The notes under the pieces: generated by a model
Seen by the model: only the letters and a program-made list of their open reading frames with translations
Databases searched by the model: none
What the model was told of the DNA's origin: nothing
Assembly (NCBI RefSeq): GCF_003946245.1
Contig: NZ_RHNN01000014.1
Coordinates: 1 to 64,000 of the forward strand
From: Levilactobacillus cerevisiae
Lineage (GTDB): Bacteria > Bacillota > Bacilli > Lactobacillales > Lactobacillaceae
Length of the DNA stretch: 64,000 bases
Direction of reading: 5' to 3'
In this document: positions 1 through 9,054 of the stretch, one piece after another
How positions within the stretch are numbered: the stretch's first letter is position 1
Layout of the letters: every line of letters begins with the position of its first letter
Position numbers and translations under genes: made by a program

Positions 1-155
1 ACCACCTGATCGTGCGGCTCAGTATTATAATACTGATACAGCCACCCAATAATCTCCACCTGCCCACCAACGGCCACGTTAAAATCATCCGCGCTGACGT
101 CGGTGATCAAATGCTGAATGACGCCGTCGTGATAGTTTGGAGTGAACAATAAATT
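1..155 (-). pseudogene. pglX: Inverted 5'-truncated fragment of BREX methyltransferase pglX (runs off the window)
   Basis: The minus strand is open from 155 to the window edge and encodes a peptide containing QVEIIGWLYQYYN, a very conserved segment of the N-terminal region of PglX, the BREX adenine methyltransferase. An in-frame TGA lies directly upstream at 156-158, so the piece has no normal PglX N-terminus. It points away from pglZ. In known Lactobacillus BREX loci a second, inverted partial pglX beside a tyrosine recombinase acts as a silent cassette that can exchange specificity domains with the full gene; that role here is an inference, because the rest lies outside the window. A divergent short methyltransferase gene starting at TTG 149 is less likely. 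Confidence 0.75.
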
Positions 156-187
156 TCACAAATTCTACTGCAGTCCTTACCCGTTTA

Positions 188-215
188 CGTTATGATTAAG
201 CTATATCATAAAACG
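188..215. promoter_or_regulatory. Inverted repeat in the pglZ upstream region
   Basis: TTATGAT (190-196) and ATCATAA (205-211) form a perfect 7-bp inverted repeat with an 8-nt spacer, between the pglX fragment and the pglZ ribosome binding site. It could be an operator, part of a promoter, or a scar of the pglX inversion. No assignment can be made from the sequence alone. Confidence 0.4.
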
Positions 216-237
216 GAATGAAAAGGGAGTAAGCACC

Positions 238-2775
238 GTGGCAGACGTGGACATTAATCAAATTATCACAACGCTTAAACAGCGATTCACTGCGCAGAAT
301 CAATTTGTCTTTTGGTACGATGACAATGGCGATTTTATTGAGAGCATTGCTGACATCCGTGAGGCACTGACTGACATTGCTGACGTCATTGTTATGGCGC
401 CCGGACATCAGTTGGCAACGAAACAACAATTATTGGCGTTACCGTTTCAAACGAAGGCGTTGATTTACTCACCAGCTCCTGAACCTGCGCTTGACGAAGA
501 CCATTTGCGAAGCATCGTCCTGTACTCTGGGACCTTTACCGCGGATTCAAAGGAAATTTTGCGTAAGGAACTGGGCTTGCCGGAAACATTGAAGCCATTC
601 ATCAAGCAATATACCAGCTTTTTTGCCAGTAGTCGGCGCCGCAAAATTTTTGCCCGCTACGACGTTGCCAGCTATTCAGCAAAGCCGGAACTGGCAATTA
701 TGGCCGCGCTGGTTCCTTTAAATCAGCCCATCGTAGATTTCTTCGACCTCTTACAGGAATTGCTAGTTAAAGGCGTTCAAGACAATCCTGTCCTAGTAGA
801 GTTTACCCGTTTTGGTGTGGCCGAAGCATTCTGGCAAGAGGTGGCAGAACATTTCGGCTACACGGCCGATGCGCCACGGCTTGATGACTTAATGGTCGAC
901 CTATACCTGACCATGACCTACCAGCAAATGGGTAAGCCAATGCCAGCCAGTTTAAAACAGCACGACTTGAGTGAGCATGCCGCTAACGTGCAGACGTTCG
1001 TGCAACAGTTTGGCAATCGAAATGACGCGAGTGGTGCCGCGCAAGGCCAGGATAATTTCGACAGTATTGCGGATCTGGTCTGGCAAAAAGCGGAGGGTGA
1101 CCGTATCTTTAAGGGCACCAAGATTGATGATTTAGCTAAATCCGACATGTTTCCGCGTTTCGACCAGTTAATCTTACTGTGGATTCAAGAGCGCCTGCAG
1201 CTGGAGGACTTGGATAGTCGGCTGAACGACCAAGATATTGCCTCAGTGACACGTCAACGGCTAAATACGCATTACGGCAGTCAGCCACGTTTTTCACGGC
1301 TCTACCGGATGATTCGCAAGGCTTGGAATATTGTCCGTAAGGGGCATCAGGCGCCCGCTAACGACCTGCAAACAATGTTAGATAACTACGTGGCAAAGGA
1401 CTACCGAATGGACACGGACTACCGCAAGTTCACGTACGAGTACCAACAAGCTGGGTTACCCGAGGCTTTTGCGAAAACGAAAAAGTTGATTGAATCTATT
1501 TATGTTAATAATTATTTAGACAAATCTATTTACGCTTGGAATGAATCTTTCACGGCTAAGGACATCAATCCCCAGCACTTGCAGCGAAACTTCTATCGTT
1601 TCTATGTTGCCCCAGAAAAGAACCGAATTGCGGTGATTATTTCTGATGCCTTCAGATTTGAAGCGGCTAAAGAACTGGAGAAGCGCCTGAGCCGGGAAGA
1701 CCAGATCACTGCATTAGCGATGAACTATTTAGTCACGGGACTCCCATCGGTAACGTACATGGGGATGCCGATGCTACTCCCTAATCGCCAATTAACCCTG
1801 CAAGACAAGCAGTTGCTCGTGGATGGCCAGCCAACAGCTAATCGGCTACAGCGCCAGGAGATTCTGCAAAAACAGAACCCGAAGAGCGCGGCCTACAGCT
1901 TAGACGAGCTGAAGGGCGCGACCGCCAAAGATATTCGGGCGAAGTTTACGGGCAAAGAGGTTGTGTACATCTACCACAACCAGGTCGACGCGATTGGCGA
2001 CAACAAGAAGACGGAAGATGATGTCTTTAAAGCAACTGAGGAAGCCATCAACGAAATCCAACAGGTAATCACGCGACTGCGAACGCAAGGCATTGGGCAC
2101 ATCTATGTGACGGCGGATCACGGGTATATTTACCGTGATGATCAGCTGAAGCCAACGGATAAGATTGATGTGGCCACTGATGAAACTGATCTTAAATCCC
2201 AGCGTTATTTGGTCACGTCGCGAGAGTTTGATCTACCTGGTGTTGGCCGACAAAAACTCGGCGACATTTTAGCAAATGATGATCAACGCTACGTTTATTA
2301 CCCGAAGACGGCCAACGTTTTCAAGTCGGTGGGGTCGTTTAATTACGTTCATGGCGGTTCTTCACTACAGGAAATGGTTGTACCGTTGTTAGAGGTAAAA
2401 ACGACTTCTAACCGTTCAGCCGCACAGGACGTAGAGTTGGAACTCTTTAGTATGAATCGCCAGATCACTTCATTGACGGTGCCATTAGTCTTACGGCAGG
2501 CACAACCAATTAGCGCGACGGTTATTCCGGCCGAATTCACACTGTATTTTGTCAATGATCAGGGACAACAGATTTCTGGACAGCAGACGGTTAACGCTAA
2601 TAGCCGTTCAGAGTCGGTGAAGGAACGGATGCAGAGCGTTCAACTGATTTTGGCCGACCGGACCTACGATAAGGCGCGGACTTACTTCTTGGTCATTGAA
2701 AATATGAGTAGCCATGAGCAGACAAAGGTGCCATTTACGATGGATATTGCGAACCTCAACGATTTTAATTTCTAG
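238..2775 (+). CDS. pglZ: BREX system alkaline phosphatase-like protein PglZ
   Basis: An 845-residue protein of the PglZ family, the core phosphatase-fold component of BREX and phage-growth-limitation defence. The PglZ domain covers the middle and C-terminal half. It has the alkaline-phosphatase-like metal-site segments IISDAFRFEAAKEL (about residues 465-480) and YVTADHGYIYRDD (about 622-634). The N-terminal 440 residues are the helical BREX-1 type extension. Translation starts at GTG 238 behind AAGGGAG. PglZ normally acts with PglX, BrxB and BrxC to methylate host DNA and block phage replication. Only an inverted pglX piece lies upstream here, and rarA follows where brxL would be expected. 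Family membership is certain; whether the locus is functional cannot be decided from this window. Confidence 0.92.
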   Translation: MADVDINQIITTLKQRFTAQNQFVFWYDDNGDFIESIADIREALTDIADVIVMAPGHQLATKQQLLALPFQTKALIYSPAPEPALDEDHLRSIVLYSGTFTADSKEILRKELGLPETLKPFIKQYTSFFASSRRRKIFARYDVASYSAKPELAIMAALVPLNQPIVDFFDLLQELLVKGVQDNPVLVEFTRFGVAEAFWQEVAEHFGYTADAPRLDDLMVDLYLTMTYQQMGKPMPASLKQHDLSEHAANVQTFVQQFGNRNDASGAAQGQDNFDSIADLVWQKAEGDRIFKGTKIDDLAKSDMFPRFDQLILLWIQERLQLEDLDSRLNDQDIASVTRQRLNTHYGSQPRFSRLYRMIRKAWNIVRKGHQAPANDLQTMLDNYVAKDYRMDTDYRKFTYEYQQAGLPEAFAKTKKLIESIYVNNYLDKSIYAWNESFTAKDINPQHLQRNFYRFYVAPEKNRIAVIISDAFRFEAAKELEKRLSREDQITALAMNYLVTGLPSVTYMGMPMLLPNRQLTLQDKQLLVDGQPTANRLQRQEILQKQNPKSAAYSLDELKGATAKDIRAKFTGKEVVYIYHNQVDAIGDNKKTEDDVFKATEEAINEIQQVITRLRTQGIGHIYVTADHGYIYRDDQLKPTDKIDVATDETDLKSQRYLVTSREFDLPGVGRQKLGDILANDDQRYVYYPKTANVFKSVGSFNYVHGGSSLQEMVVPLLEVKTTSNRSAAQDVELELFSMNRQITSLTVPLVLRQAQPISATVIPAEFTLYFVNDQGQQISGQQTVNANSRSESVKERMQSVQLILADRTYDKARTYFLVIENMSSHEQTKVPFTMDIANLNDFNF

Positions 2776-2852
2776 TGGTTAGGTCCGCTCATCCCTAGTT
2801 TTAATGACTTTTCTATCCAGCCAAAACGGGTTATCATGGACCTAAAAGGTGG

Positions 2853-2868
2853 TGTTTCACGTGGAACA
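2853..2868. promoter_or_regulatory. parS: Perfect parS-type centromere site
   Basis: TGTTTCACGTGGAACA is the exact reverse complement of TGTTCCACGTGAAACA, the Bacillus-type parS sequence bound by ParB/Spo0J. It overlaps the start codon of rarA, so its first bases lie in the ribosome binding region and the rest is coding. In Firmicutes parS sites cluster around oriC and seed SMC loading, so the site suggests, without proving, an origin-proximal location. No second copy was seen in the window. Confidence 0.85.
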
Positions 2869-4171
2869 AGAGTCGCTATTTGCCAACCAACAGAAGTCGC
2901 CGTTAGCTAGTCGGGTGCGGCCACGGACGTTGGACCAATTCGTTGGGCAGACGCACCTGCTGGGCCCCGGCAAGATTCTGCGGGAACTGATTGAAAATGA
3001 CCAAGTCTCGTCGATGATTTTTTGGGGACCACCTGGCGTGGGGAAAACCACGCTGGCCGAGATTATTGCCCGCCAGACCAAGTCGAAATTTCTCAGCTTT
3101 AGCGCCGTCGACAGTAGCATCAGCAAGATTAAAAAGATCATGCACCAGGCCGAAAGCGACCGGGAGATTGGCGAGGAAACGATTGTCTTTGTCGACGAAA
3201 TCCACCGGTTCAACAAGGCGCAACAGGACGCCTTTCTGCCGTACGTGGAACGCGGCAGCATCATTTTGATTGGGGCGACTACTGAGAACCCTTCATTTGA
3301 AGTTAACTCCGCCCTCCTGTCGCGCTGTAAAGTCTTTGTGCTCAAGGGCTTGGCAACCGAAGACATCGTCCAATTACTGACGAACGCGCTGCAGAACAAG
3401 GACGGCTTCGATACCGACGTTAAGATTGGCCCAGACGAGCTGCGGGCCATCGCCGAATTTGCTAACGGGGACGCCCGCAATGCCTTGAATACCTTGGAAA
3501 TGGCCGTCTTGAACGGCGACAAACAGGGCCAGCAGGTGACCGTGACCATGGACGACCTGAAGCAGTTGATCACGCAGAAGTTCGTGCTCTACGACAAGAC
3601 TGGCGAGGAGCACTACAACATCATTTCCGCGCTGCACAAGTCGATGCGCAACTCCGACGTTGACGCCGCTATCTACTGGCTGTCGCGAATGCTAGAGGGC
3701 GGCGAAGACCCGTTGTACATTGCCCGCCGGTTGGTCCGCTTTGCCAGTGAAGATATTGGTCTGGCCGATACCAACGCACTAAACGTGGCGGTCAACGTTT
3801 TTCAGGCCTGCCAGTTTCTGGGGATGCCGGAATGTGACGTCCATTTGACTGAGGCCGTGGCCTACTTGTCGCTGGCGCCTAAGTCGAACGCCATTTACAA
3901 GGCGCGCTTGGCGGCGAAGAAGGACGTCAAAGAGACCCGCGACGAGCCAGTTCCGCTCCAGATTCGCAACGCGCCGACCAAGTTGATGAAGGACTTGGAC
4001 TACGGCAAGGATTACCAGTACGCTCACGATACGAAGGCCAAATTGACCAACATGCAGACGATGCCGGACGACTTGCAGGGCCACGTGTACTACGAACCCA
4101 CTGAAGAGGGGCGTGAAGGCCGGTTTAAGCAACGGTTGGAGGCCATTAAGCAGTGGCATCGGGAGCACTAA
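2861..4171 (+). CDS. rarA: Replication-associated recombination protein A (RarA/MgsA AAA+ ATPase)
   Basis: A AAA+ ATPase of the clamp-loader-like RarA/MgsA/WRNIP1 family that acts at stalled replication forks. It has Walker A GPPGVGKTT (about residues 57-65), Walker B VFVDEIHRF (about 109-117) and sensor-1 IGATTENPSF, followed by the tetramerisation domain and C-terminal tail. The start is placed at GTG 2861, because AGGTGG at 2847-2852 is ideally spaced for it and overlaps the GTG codons at 2849 and 2852. The protein is then 436 residues, normal for the family. The start codon lies within a parS palindrome, so ParB binding could affect its expression. It is monocistronic, with its own terminator. 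Confidence 0.95.
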   Translation: MEQESLFANQQKSPLASRVRPRTLDQFVGQTHLLGPGKILRELIENDQVSSMIFWGPPGVGKTTLAEIIARQTKSKFLSFSAVDSSISKIKKIMHQAESDREIGEETIVFVDEIHRFNKAQQDAFLPYVERGSIILIGATTENPSFEVNSALLSRCKVFVLKGLATEDIVQLLTNALQNKDGFDTDVKIGPDELRAIAEFANGDARNALNTLEMAVLNGDKQGQQVTVTMDDLKQLITQKFVLYDKTGEEHYNIISALHKSMRNSDVDAAIYWLSRMLEGGEDPLYIARRLVRFASEDIGLADTNALNVAVNVFQACQFLGMPECDVHLTEAVAYLSLAPKSNAIYKARLAAKKDVKETRDEPVPLQIRNAPTKLMKDLDYGKDYQYAHDTKAKLTNMQTMPDDLQGHVYYEPTEEGREGRFKQRLEAIKQWHREH

Positions 4172-4183
4172 TTGAAAATTATT

Positions 4184-4228
4184 TTGGACCGAGCTGGGTG
4201 CCGTAAAGGGTGCCAGGTCGGTCTTTTG
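4184..4228 (+). terminator. Rho-independent terminator after rarA
   Basis: GACCGA-CTGG pairs with CCAG-TCGGTC around an internal GGTGCC repeat, and is followed by TCTTTTGTG. Confidence 0.7.
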
Positions 4229-4235
4229 TGTTTTG

Positions 4236-4249
4236 TGAAAGCGTTGATA
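4236..4249. promoter_or_regulatory. cre-like site upstream of the solitary Panacea gene
   Basis: TGAAAGCGTTGATA matches the left half and core of the CcpA cre consensus (TGWAANCGNTNWCA) but deviates at the 3' end. It lies about 90 nt upstream of the 4341 gene, so carbon catabolite control is possible but weakly supported. Confidence 0.35.
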
Positions 4250-4340
4250 CAATGGGATTTGTAGGGAATTGGGGGCAGGCTATTCTGATTGTTCAGGGAA
4301 TGTGGTATCATAGGGCAACACTTAATAAGGGGATGAGCAC

Positions 4341-4805
4341 ATGCCAGCAAATTATTCGGTCCAGCAAGTTGCAAATTGGTTTCTAGGACAATCCAGCATG
4401 TCTCCCAAGAAGCTACAAAAGCTGATGTACTACGCCTACGCGTGGACATTGGTCTTAACAAATGAAGATAGCCAACAGCTAACCAATCGCTTATTTGATG
4501 AGCAATTTGAAGCCTGGGTTCATGGCCCAGTACTAAAGCAAATCTATCATGCGTACAATCAGTATGGGTTTAGTGAGATTCCACAGAGGTCTCAGACAAC
4601 TGAGTTCACGCCAGATGTGTTAGATATTCTGGGTCAAGTTTGGGATGTTTACGGTGGCTATACGGCTAATGAGCTTGAGAGTATGACGCATCAAGAACTT
4701 CCTTGGCAGGAAGCCCGTGGCGGTCTGTCACCATTAGAAGCTAGCAATCAGAAGCTCCGGGACCGGACTGTTTTTGATTTTTACATTAGTCGGGCGGCCA
4801 GTTAG
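4341..4805 (+). CDS. Solitary Panacea (DUF4065) domain protein
   Basis: A 154-residue protein of the Panacea family (SocA/GepA-like, DUF4065), the antitoxin-type domain found beside many unrelated toxins. Typical segments are VANWFL near the N-terminus, SPKKLQKLMYYAYAW, FEAWVHGPVLKQIYHAY and a C-terminal NELESMTHQELPWQEAR. The start ATG follows AAGGGG. No co-directional toxin gene is attached: the next gene is arsC, 79 nt downstream. It may be an orphan antitoxin or act on a distant partner. A second, clearly different Panacea gene at 24363 does have an overlapping partner. Confidence 0.8.
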   Translation: MPANYSVQQVANWFLGQSSMSPKKLQKLMYYAYAWTLVLTNEDSQQLTNRLFDEQFEAWVHGPVLKQIYHAYNQYGFSEIPQRSQTTEFTPDVLDILGQVWDVYGGYTANELESMTHQELPWQEARGGLSPLEASNQKLRDRTVFDFYISRAAS

Positions 4806-4884
4806 TCATTGATGAAATCATTCGGCAACAACTACATAGGATTTTCCAGTATAATAAAGAAAAATCCACAAGGAGGCTTCCCCC

Positions 4885-5301
4885 ATGTCCCAACAACTCT
4901 ACTTCCTCTGTACCGGTAACAGCTGCCGCAGCCAAATGGCGGAAGGCTTTGCCGCAACACTTGCCCCCGCTGACTGGACGATTGCCAGCGCCGGTGTTGA
5001 AACGCACGGCCTGAATCCGTTGGCCGTCAAAGTGATGGCCGAAGTCGGCATCGACATTTCCCAACACACCTCTAAGCTCATTGACACGGCGTACCTCAAC
5101 AGCAGTGATCTAGTCGTGACGCTGTGTGGGGATGCGCGTGACAAGTGTCCGATGACCCCGCCGACCGTTGACCGCCGCCACTGGCCGTTGCCGGATCCCG
5201 CGCAAGCGACCGGGGATGAAGCGGCCCAGTTGATCGTGTTCCGCCAAGTTCGTGATGAAATCAAGGACCGCGCGACGGCACTGATCCAGGAATTGGCTTA
5301 A
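4885..5301 (+). CDS. arsC: Thioredoxin-type arsenate reductase (ArsC, low-Mr phosphatase fold)
   Basis: A 138-residue low-molecular-weight tyrosine phosphatase-fold protein. The P-loop CTGNSCR (Cys9 to Arg15, a CX5R loop) begins near the N-terminus, and the resolving pair Cys81 and Cys88 in CGDARDKCP is what separates arsenate reductase from true phosphatases. The conserved PDPA(Q)ATG motif follows. It reduces arsenate to arsenite using thioredoxin. Start ATG follows AAGGAGG. No arsB or arsR neighbour is present, so the arsenite exit route must be elsewhere. Confidence 0.9.
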   Translation: MSQQLYFLCTGNSCRSQMAEGFAATLAPADWTIASAGVETHGLNPLAVKVMAEVGIDISQHTSKLIDTAYLNSSDLVVTLCGDARDKCPMTPPTVDRRHWPLPDPAQATGDEAAQLIVFRQVRDEIKDRATALIQELA

Positions 5302-5460
5302 TCAATGAAAAAGCTACAAATACCCCATAAAATAGTGACCATCGACAATCATGCCGGTGGTTTCTTTTGGCGCTTAACTAAATAACGGCTGATATTTACC
5401 AAAACGCCTAGAAAATTCTGGAAAACAGTTGAATTTTAAGGTTGAGTAGGTGATACTGAG

Positions 5461-5485
5461 GTTAGTTGGTTCGGTAAACCATGCT
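5461..5485. promoter_or_regulatory. XylR operator-like site upstream of xylR
   Basis: TTGGTT-cggt-AAACCA within GTTAGTTGGTTCGGTAAACC resembles the GTTGGTT/AACCAAC palindromes ahead of xylA and xylT. A further GTTGGTTGGTT half-site lies at 5541-5551. Autoregulation of xylR is inferred. Confidence 0.55.
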
Positions 5486-5493
5486 TAGAAAAA

Positions 5494-5507
5494 TGTTACC
5501 GCTTGCA
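5494..5507. promoter_or_regulatory. cre box upstream of xylR
   Basis: TGTTACCGCTTGCA fits the CcpA cre consensus with about one deviation. It sits between two XylR-like half-site clusters, about 100 nt before the xylR start. Confidence 0.6.
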
Positions 5508-5603
5508 TGACTGCTATAGCACACCATGGCGTGTCAGTAAGTTGGTTGGTTTTCTCAGTAGTCTAACTGAACCGTTATTAGCGTATTTTGAGGAGGGGAC
5601 AAC

Positions 5604-6797
5604 ATGGTTCGTCGCAGCATGAATCGTAACCAGTTGCATGATCAGAACTTGAGTTTTGTTCTGCAACAAATTTTCAACAACCATCCCACCTCGCGAATCG
5701 AGATTTCTCACCAGTTAAACTTGAACAAGTCCACGATTTCATCACTGTACAACACCCTGATGGCCGCCGGTTACTTGACAGAGTTGGGCTTGGGCGAGGC
5801 CTCGACTGCGGGTGGCCGCAAGCCAACTTTGGTGGAAATCAACCGGGACTACGGGTACACACTCACATTTGACCTCGGGTTTCGCCACCTACATGCGCTC
5901 GTCACATTCTTGGACGGGCACGTGTGGAAGTACGACCGGATTGAGACCAAGGGCCAATCCATCCAGGAAATGATTACCACGATGCGGGATTATCTGGATA
6001 ACCTGAATCAGGAAAATACCACCAGCCACGGCCTACTGGGCATTTGTTTTTCCATCCACGGTATCGTGATGGACAACCAGGTCCAAACGTCGCCGTTCAT
6101 TGACATGGCCGGCATTGATTTGGAACAGGTCTTCGGTGAGGCCTACCAGGTTCCTGTTGTTCTGGAAAACGAAGCCAATTTGGCCGCCGTTTACGAACGG
6201 GACTTCAACGGTGCCCGGAACCTCAACAGTACCGTCACCGTCAGCATTCACCGCGGGATTGGGGCCGGCATTATTCTGAAACGCGACCTGTTCCGGGGCG
6301 AGCACGGCGACGCTGGTGAAATCGGTCAAACCGTTGCCAGCATTGCCATGGACGGCGCGGGCAATCCGCATCCTATCCACGCCGAAGACATCAGTTCCGA
6401 AGACGCCATCATTCAACAAATTGAGGACAAAAAGGACCTGAAGAATCTCGACCGGACCGCCGTCGTGAAGTTGTATCAAGTCCATGACCCAGATACTACT
6501 GCCGTCTTGACGCAATTCACCACGGCCATCGGCGGACTCATTTACAACCTGATGCGCTCGCTGGATCCAGATGCCTTCTTCTTGAACTCAGCCTTAGTGG
6601 AAGAAATTCCGGCGCTCTTGAAGCAGATTCGCGCTGTTTACCAGAGCCTAGCGCAAAACGATGTACCGATTGAATTGACGCAAAACGCCCGACTGGCCAC
6701 GGTCTTGGGCGGGTGCTCGCTGATTACCCACCGCGTGTTGGGGCTGGATCACTATGAATTGAATTTCGAACGGCCAAGTGCCGATGACACAAAATAG
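5604..6797 (+). CDS. xylR: Xylose operon repressor XylR (ROK family)
   Basis: A 397-residue ROK-family regulator. An N-terminal winged helix-turn-helix (about residues 20-65, with SRIEISHQLNLNKSTIS) is followed by a sugar-kinase-like ROK domain containing ENEANLAAVYE and GEHGDAGEIG. The Cys-rich zinc motif CxCGxxGCxE common in ROK repressors is not visible after GEIG, a point of divergence. Start ATG 5604 follows AGGAGGGG. It would bind operators in the absence of xylose. GTTGGTT-type palindromes occur upstream of xylR, xylA and xylT, which supports this assignment. It is separated from the other xyl genes by a surface-protein gene on the opposite strand. Confidence 0.9.
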   Translation: MVRRSMNRNQLHDQNLSFVLQQIFNNHPTSRIEISHQLNLNKSTISSLYNTLMAAGYLTELGLGEASTAGGRKPTLVEINRDYGYTLTFDLGFRHLHALVTFLDGHVWKYDRIETKGQSIQEMITTMRDYLDNLNQENTTSHGLLGICFSIHGIVMDNQVQTSPFIDMAGIDLEQVFGEAYQVPVVLENEANLAAVYERDFNGARNLNSTVTVSIHRGIGAGIILKRDLFRGEHGDAGEIGQTVASIAMDGAGNPHPIHAEDISSEDAIIQQIEDKKDLKNLDRTAVVKLYQVHDPDTTAVLTQFTTAIGGLIYNLMRSLDPDAFFLNSALVEEIPALLKQIRAVYQSLAQNDVPIELTQNARLATVLGGCSLITHRVLGLDHYELNFERPSADDTK

Positions 6798-6802
6798 TAA
6801 AT

Positions 6803-6839
6803 AAAAATGGTTTTCCGATTGGGGAAAACCATTTTTTTG
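6803..6839. terminator. Bidirectional terminator between xylR and the LPxTG protein gene
   Basis: AAAAATGGTTTTCC pairs with GGAAAACCATTTTT across a short loop, with T-runs on both strands. It serves the convergent genes. Confidence 0.85.
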
Positions 6840-6843
6840 TGGC

Positions 6844-9054
6844 TTAGTGTTGCTTACGTTTGAGACCGAAGCCTAGCAGCGTGCCCAGCAATAGGGCGAG
6901 CCCAATCACGGGTGAAACAGCACGCTCACTAGTCTGGGGCAACGTCGTCGTGGGCGTCGACTTCACGGATTTCCCCTGTGGCGTCGCGGTCGTGGCAGCA
7001 GTGATTTTTACCGCTGCACCAGTAGTCTTGAGAGCCGTGACTGGTCGTTGGGCAGATGTCCGTTCGCCACTGGCCTTGGCGGGAAGCTCACCGGTCTCAA
7101 TTGCTGGCTTGGGCGTCGCCGGGTCGATAATCACAGGGGCACCGGTATCGGCTACTTTCTCGTAGATGTAGGTGACCGTCGCGTCGCTAGTCCCAAAGGT
7201 GCCCTGGGCGTTCGCGGGTGTCGCGGTCAGGCGGTAGTTTGGCACAGCAAACGCTGTCGTGGCGTAGGAGTCGCCGGCATTACCCGTCAGGACCTGGTCC
7301 GCGTGGATGGTATTGCCATTTTGGTCAACGTAGTGGGCGGTCACGGTGACCTGCGTGGTCGGGGTGACAACCGGTGGGGTGACAGGCGTGACGGGGGTGG
7401 TGTCTTTCTTATAGTGGAAGGTAATTGCCAGGTCATCAGCGGTGTACTTTCCCGCCATGGCGCCATCGGTACTCGTCAAATGGTAACCGGCAATAGCAGT
7501 ATCGCTATCAGCAATCGTATAATCATCGCCGACCATGTGACCAGTTAAAACTTTGCTAGGTTGAATGGCTTTTCCGTTTTCATCCCAATAGTTTAGGGTC
7601 AACGTTCCAGCGGGCTGTGGGTTGACATACGGAATGAAAATATTTACCTGTACTTCAACGCCAGCAACGATGTCTTCCATTAGGTAGTAGGTGACCGGAT
7701 TCTGAACGATGGCAATCTCGGGGCGATCGGATCGGAGATTAGCTGGTGAGATTTGATCAGGAATGTTCAGGAAGGTCACACTGCCATCGGCATTTGCGAT
7801 GTGATTGCCCTGCGCATCCGCCTTAATCTCGCCTCCCCGAATAAACCGATGCATCGCGCCGTTGCCGACCATATTATCCTGCCAAATGTATAAATCCTTA
7901 ATGGTTTTCGTGTAGTCGGATGAAACGTCGTATTGTAAATTGGCATTGTAGTTCTGAGGCAATTTAAATATCTGAGGAATCGTGATTGTGGGGTCGGCCG
8001 AATCAACAGTTACGGGCGTTGTGAGCACAATGTCTTGAGTGCCAAACTCCATATCACTATATTGTTTGTAGTCGAGCGAGGAGAAATCAGCAATCGAATT
8101 GCCAGAAATCGATAGCTTCTTCAAATTAGTCAGACCAGCTAATGATGAGACATCGGCAATTCGATTTGCACTCAAGTCGAGAGACGTCAGCTTGGTCAGA
8201 TTGCTGAGCGGGGTGATGTCGGTGATGTCGCCATGCAAATATTTGTTAAGCTGGCGATTCATTAAATTGTAACCGAGATCGAGATAGGTTAGATTGGTAG
8301 CGAACTCTAACCCCTTGAGTGAGTAAGAAGAAGTCCCATCAATAAACGTGGAAGTTTGTCCGTAACCAATTTCTAGCTTGTTCAGCTTTAAGAGGTCGGT
8401 TGTGTTCAGCGTAGAAACGCTCTTCTTCAGTTGGTCGGCCACTAACGTCTGCAAGGCCTTGTTCGGCATCCAAGTATCAATCGACTCATCCGCGGCCGCT
8501 AGGGGAGCGGCGGTAGAAACTGCTGTGTTGGCTGGAGCCGTAGTCAGGGCCGGTGTCCGCAGTAAAGATTTCTTTTTAGAGATTACCGAAGTGGCTGGTG
8601 CTTCACGCTGTAAGTCACTGTCCTTAATAGAAGATTCCTGATTGTTCTTATGTACATCTAAGTTGTTTGAATCGTCATTAGATTGCTGGTTAACGATTTT
8701 CGAATCCGTGTTCGTCGGCGTAATCGTCTTCGGTTCCGCCGGCGTCTTTGGTGTGAGGGCACCAGTAGGATTAGTCCCATTTTCTGAGGCATCATCGCTA
8801 GAGTCGGTCGTCCCAGCGGGCGTTACCGCCTTGGGTGCCGCGTTCTCTGGGGCTACTGGTTCTTGGCCAACCTGTTCTGATTCTTGACTCACCTGTTCCG
8901 ACTGCGGGGCATCGCTAGCCAGCGTGGTATCGGCTAAGGCGTTCTCGCCACCAAAGCTGAATAGCAGTCCAACAGAAATCAATCCGGCAAATACCCACGA
9001 CTTGCCACTTTTGTACATCTTATAGTGTAATGACTTGGTTCCTGGTTCTAACAT
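6844..9054 (-). CDS. LPxTG-anchored LRR/MucBP surface adhesin
   Basis: A 736-residue cell-wall protein. It begins with a KxYKxGKxW-type signal (YKMYKSGKSWVFAG, then a hydrophobic core and ALADT), as in accessory-Sec or large surface proteins. A Ser/Thr/Pro/Glu-rich low-complexity linker covers about residues 40-190. Leucine-rich repeats at about 215-335 (LTKLTSLDLSANRI, LTNLKKLSISGNSI) follow. Two MucBP repeats lie near 485-552 and 568-637 (GTLTLNYWDENGK and VTVTAHYVDQNGN). It ends with the sortase signal LPQTS at about 705, a hydrophobic helix and KRKQH. Family knowledge suggests mucus or plant-surface adhesion. It interrupts the xyl cluster and is monocistronic. Confidence 0.9.
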   Translation of the reverse strand: MLEPGTKSLHYKMYKSGKSWVFAGLISVGLLFSFGGENALADTTLASDAPQSEQVSQESEQVGQEPVAPENAAPKAVTPAGTTDSSDDASENGTNPTGALTPKTPAEPKTITPTNTDSKIVNQQSNDDSNNLDVHKNNQESSIKDSDLQREAPATSVISKKKSLLRTPALTTAPANTAVSTAAPLAAADESIDTWMPNKALQTLVADQLKKSVSTLNTTDLLKLNKLEIGYGQTSTFIDGTSSYSLKGLEFATNLTYLDLGYNLMNRQLNKYLHGDITDITPLSNLTKLTSLDLSANRIADVSSLAGLTNLKKLSISGNSIADFSSLDYKQYSDMEFGTQDIVLTTPVTVDSADPTITIPQIFKLPQNYNANLQYDVSSDYTKTIKDLYIWQDNMVGNGAMHRFIRGGEIKADAQGNHIANADGSVTFLNIPDQISPANLRSDRPEIAIVQNPVTYYLMEDIVAGVEVQVNIFIPYVNPQPAGTLTLNYWDENGKAIQPSKVLTGHMVGDDYTIADSDTAIAGYHLTSTDGAMAGKYTADDLAITFHYKKDTTPVTPVTPPVVTPTTQVTVTAHYVDQNGNTIHADQVLTGNAGDSYATTAFAVPNYRLTATPANAQGTFGTSDATVTYIYEKVADTGAPVIIDPATPKPAIETGELPAKASGERTSAQRPVTALKTTGAAVKITAATTATPQGKSVKSTPTTTLPQTSERAVSPVIGLALLLGTLLGFGLKRKQH

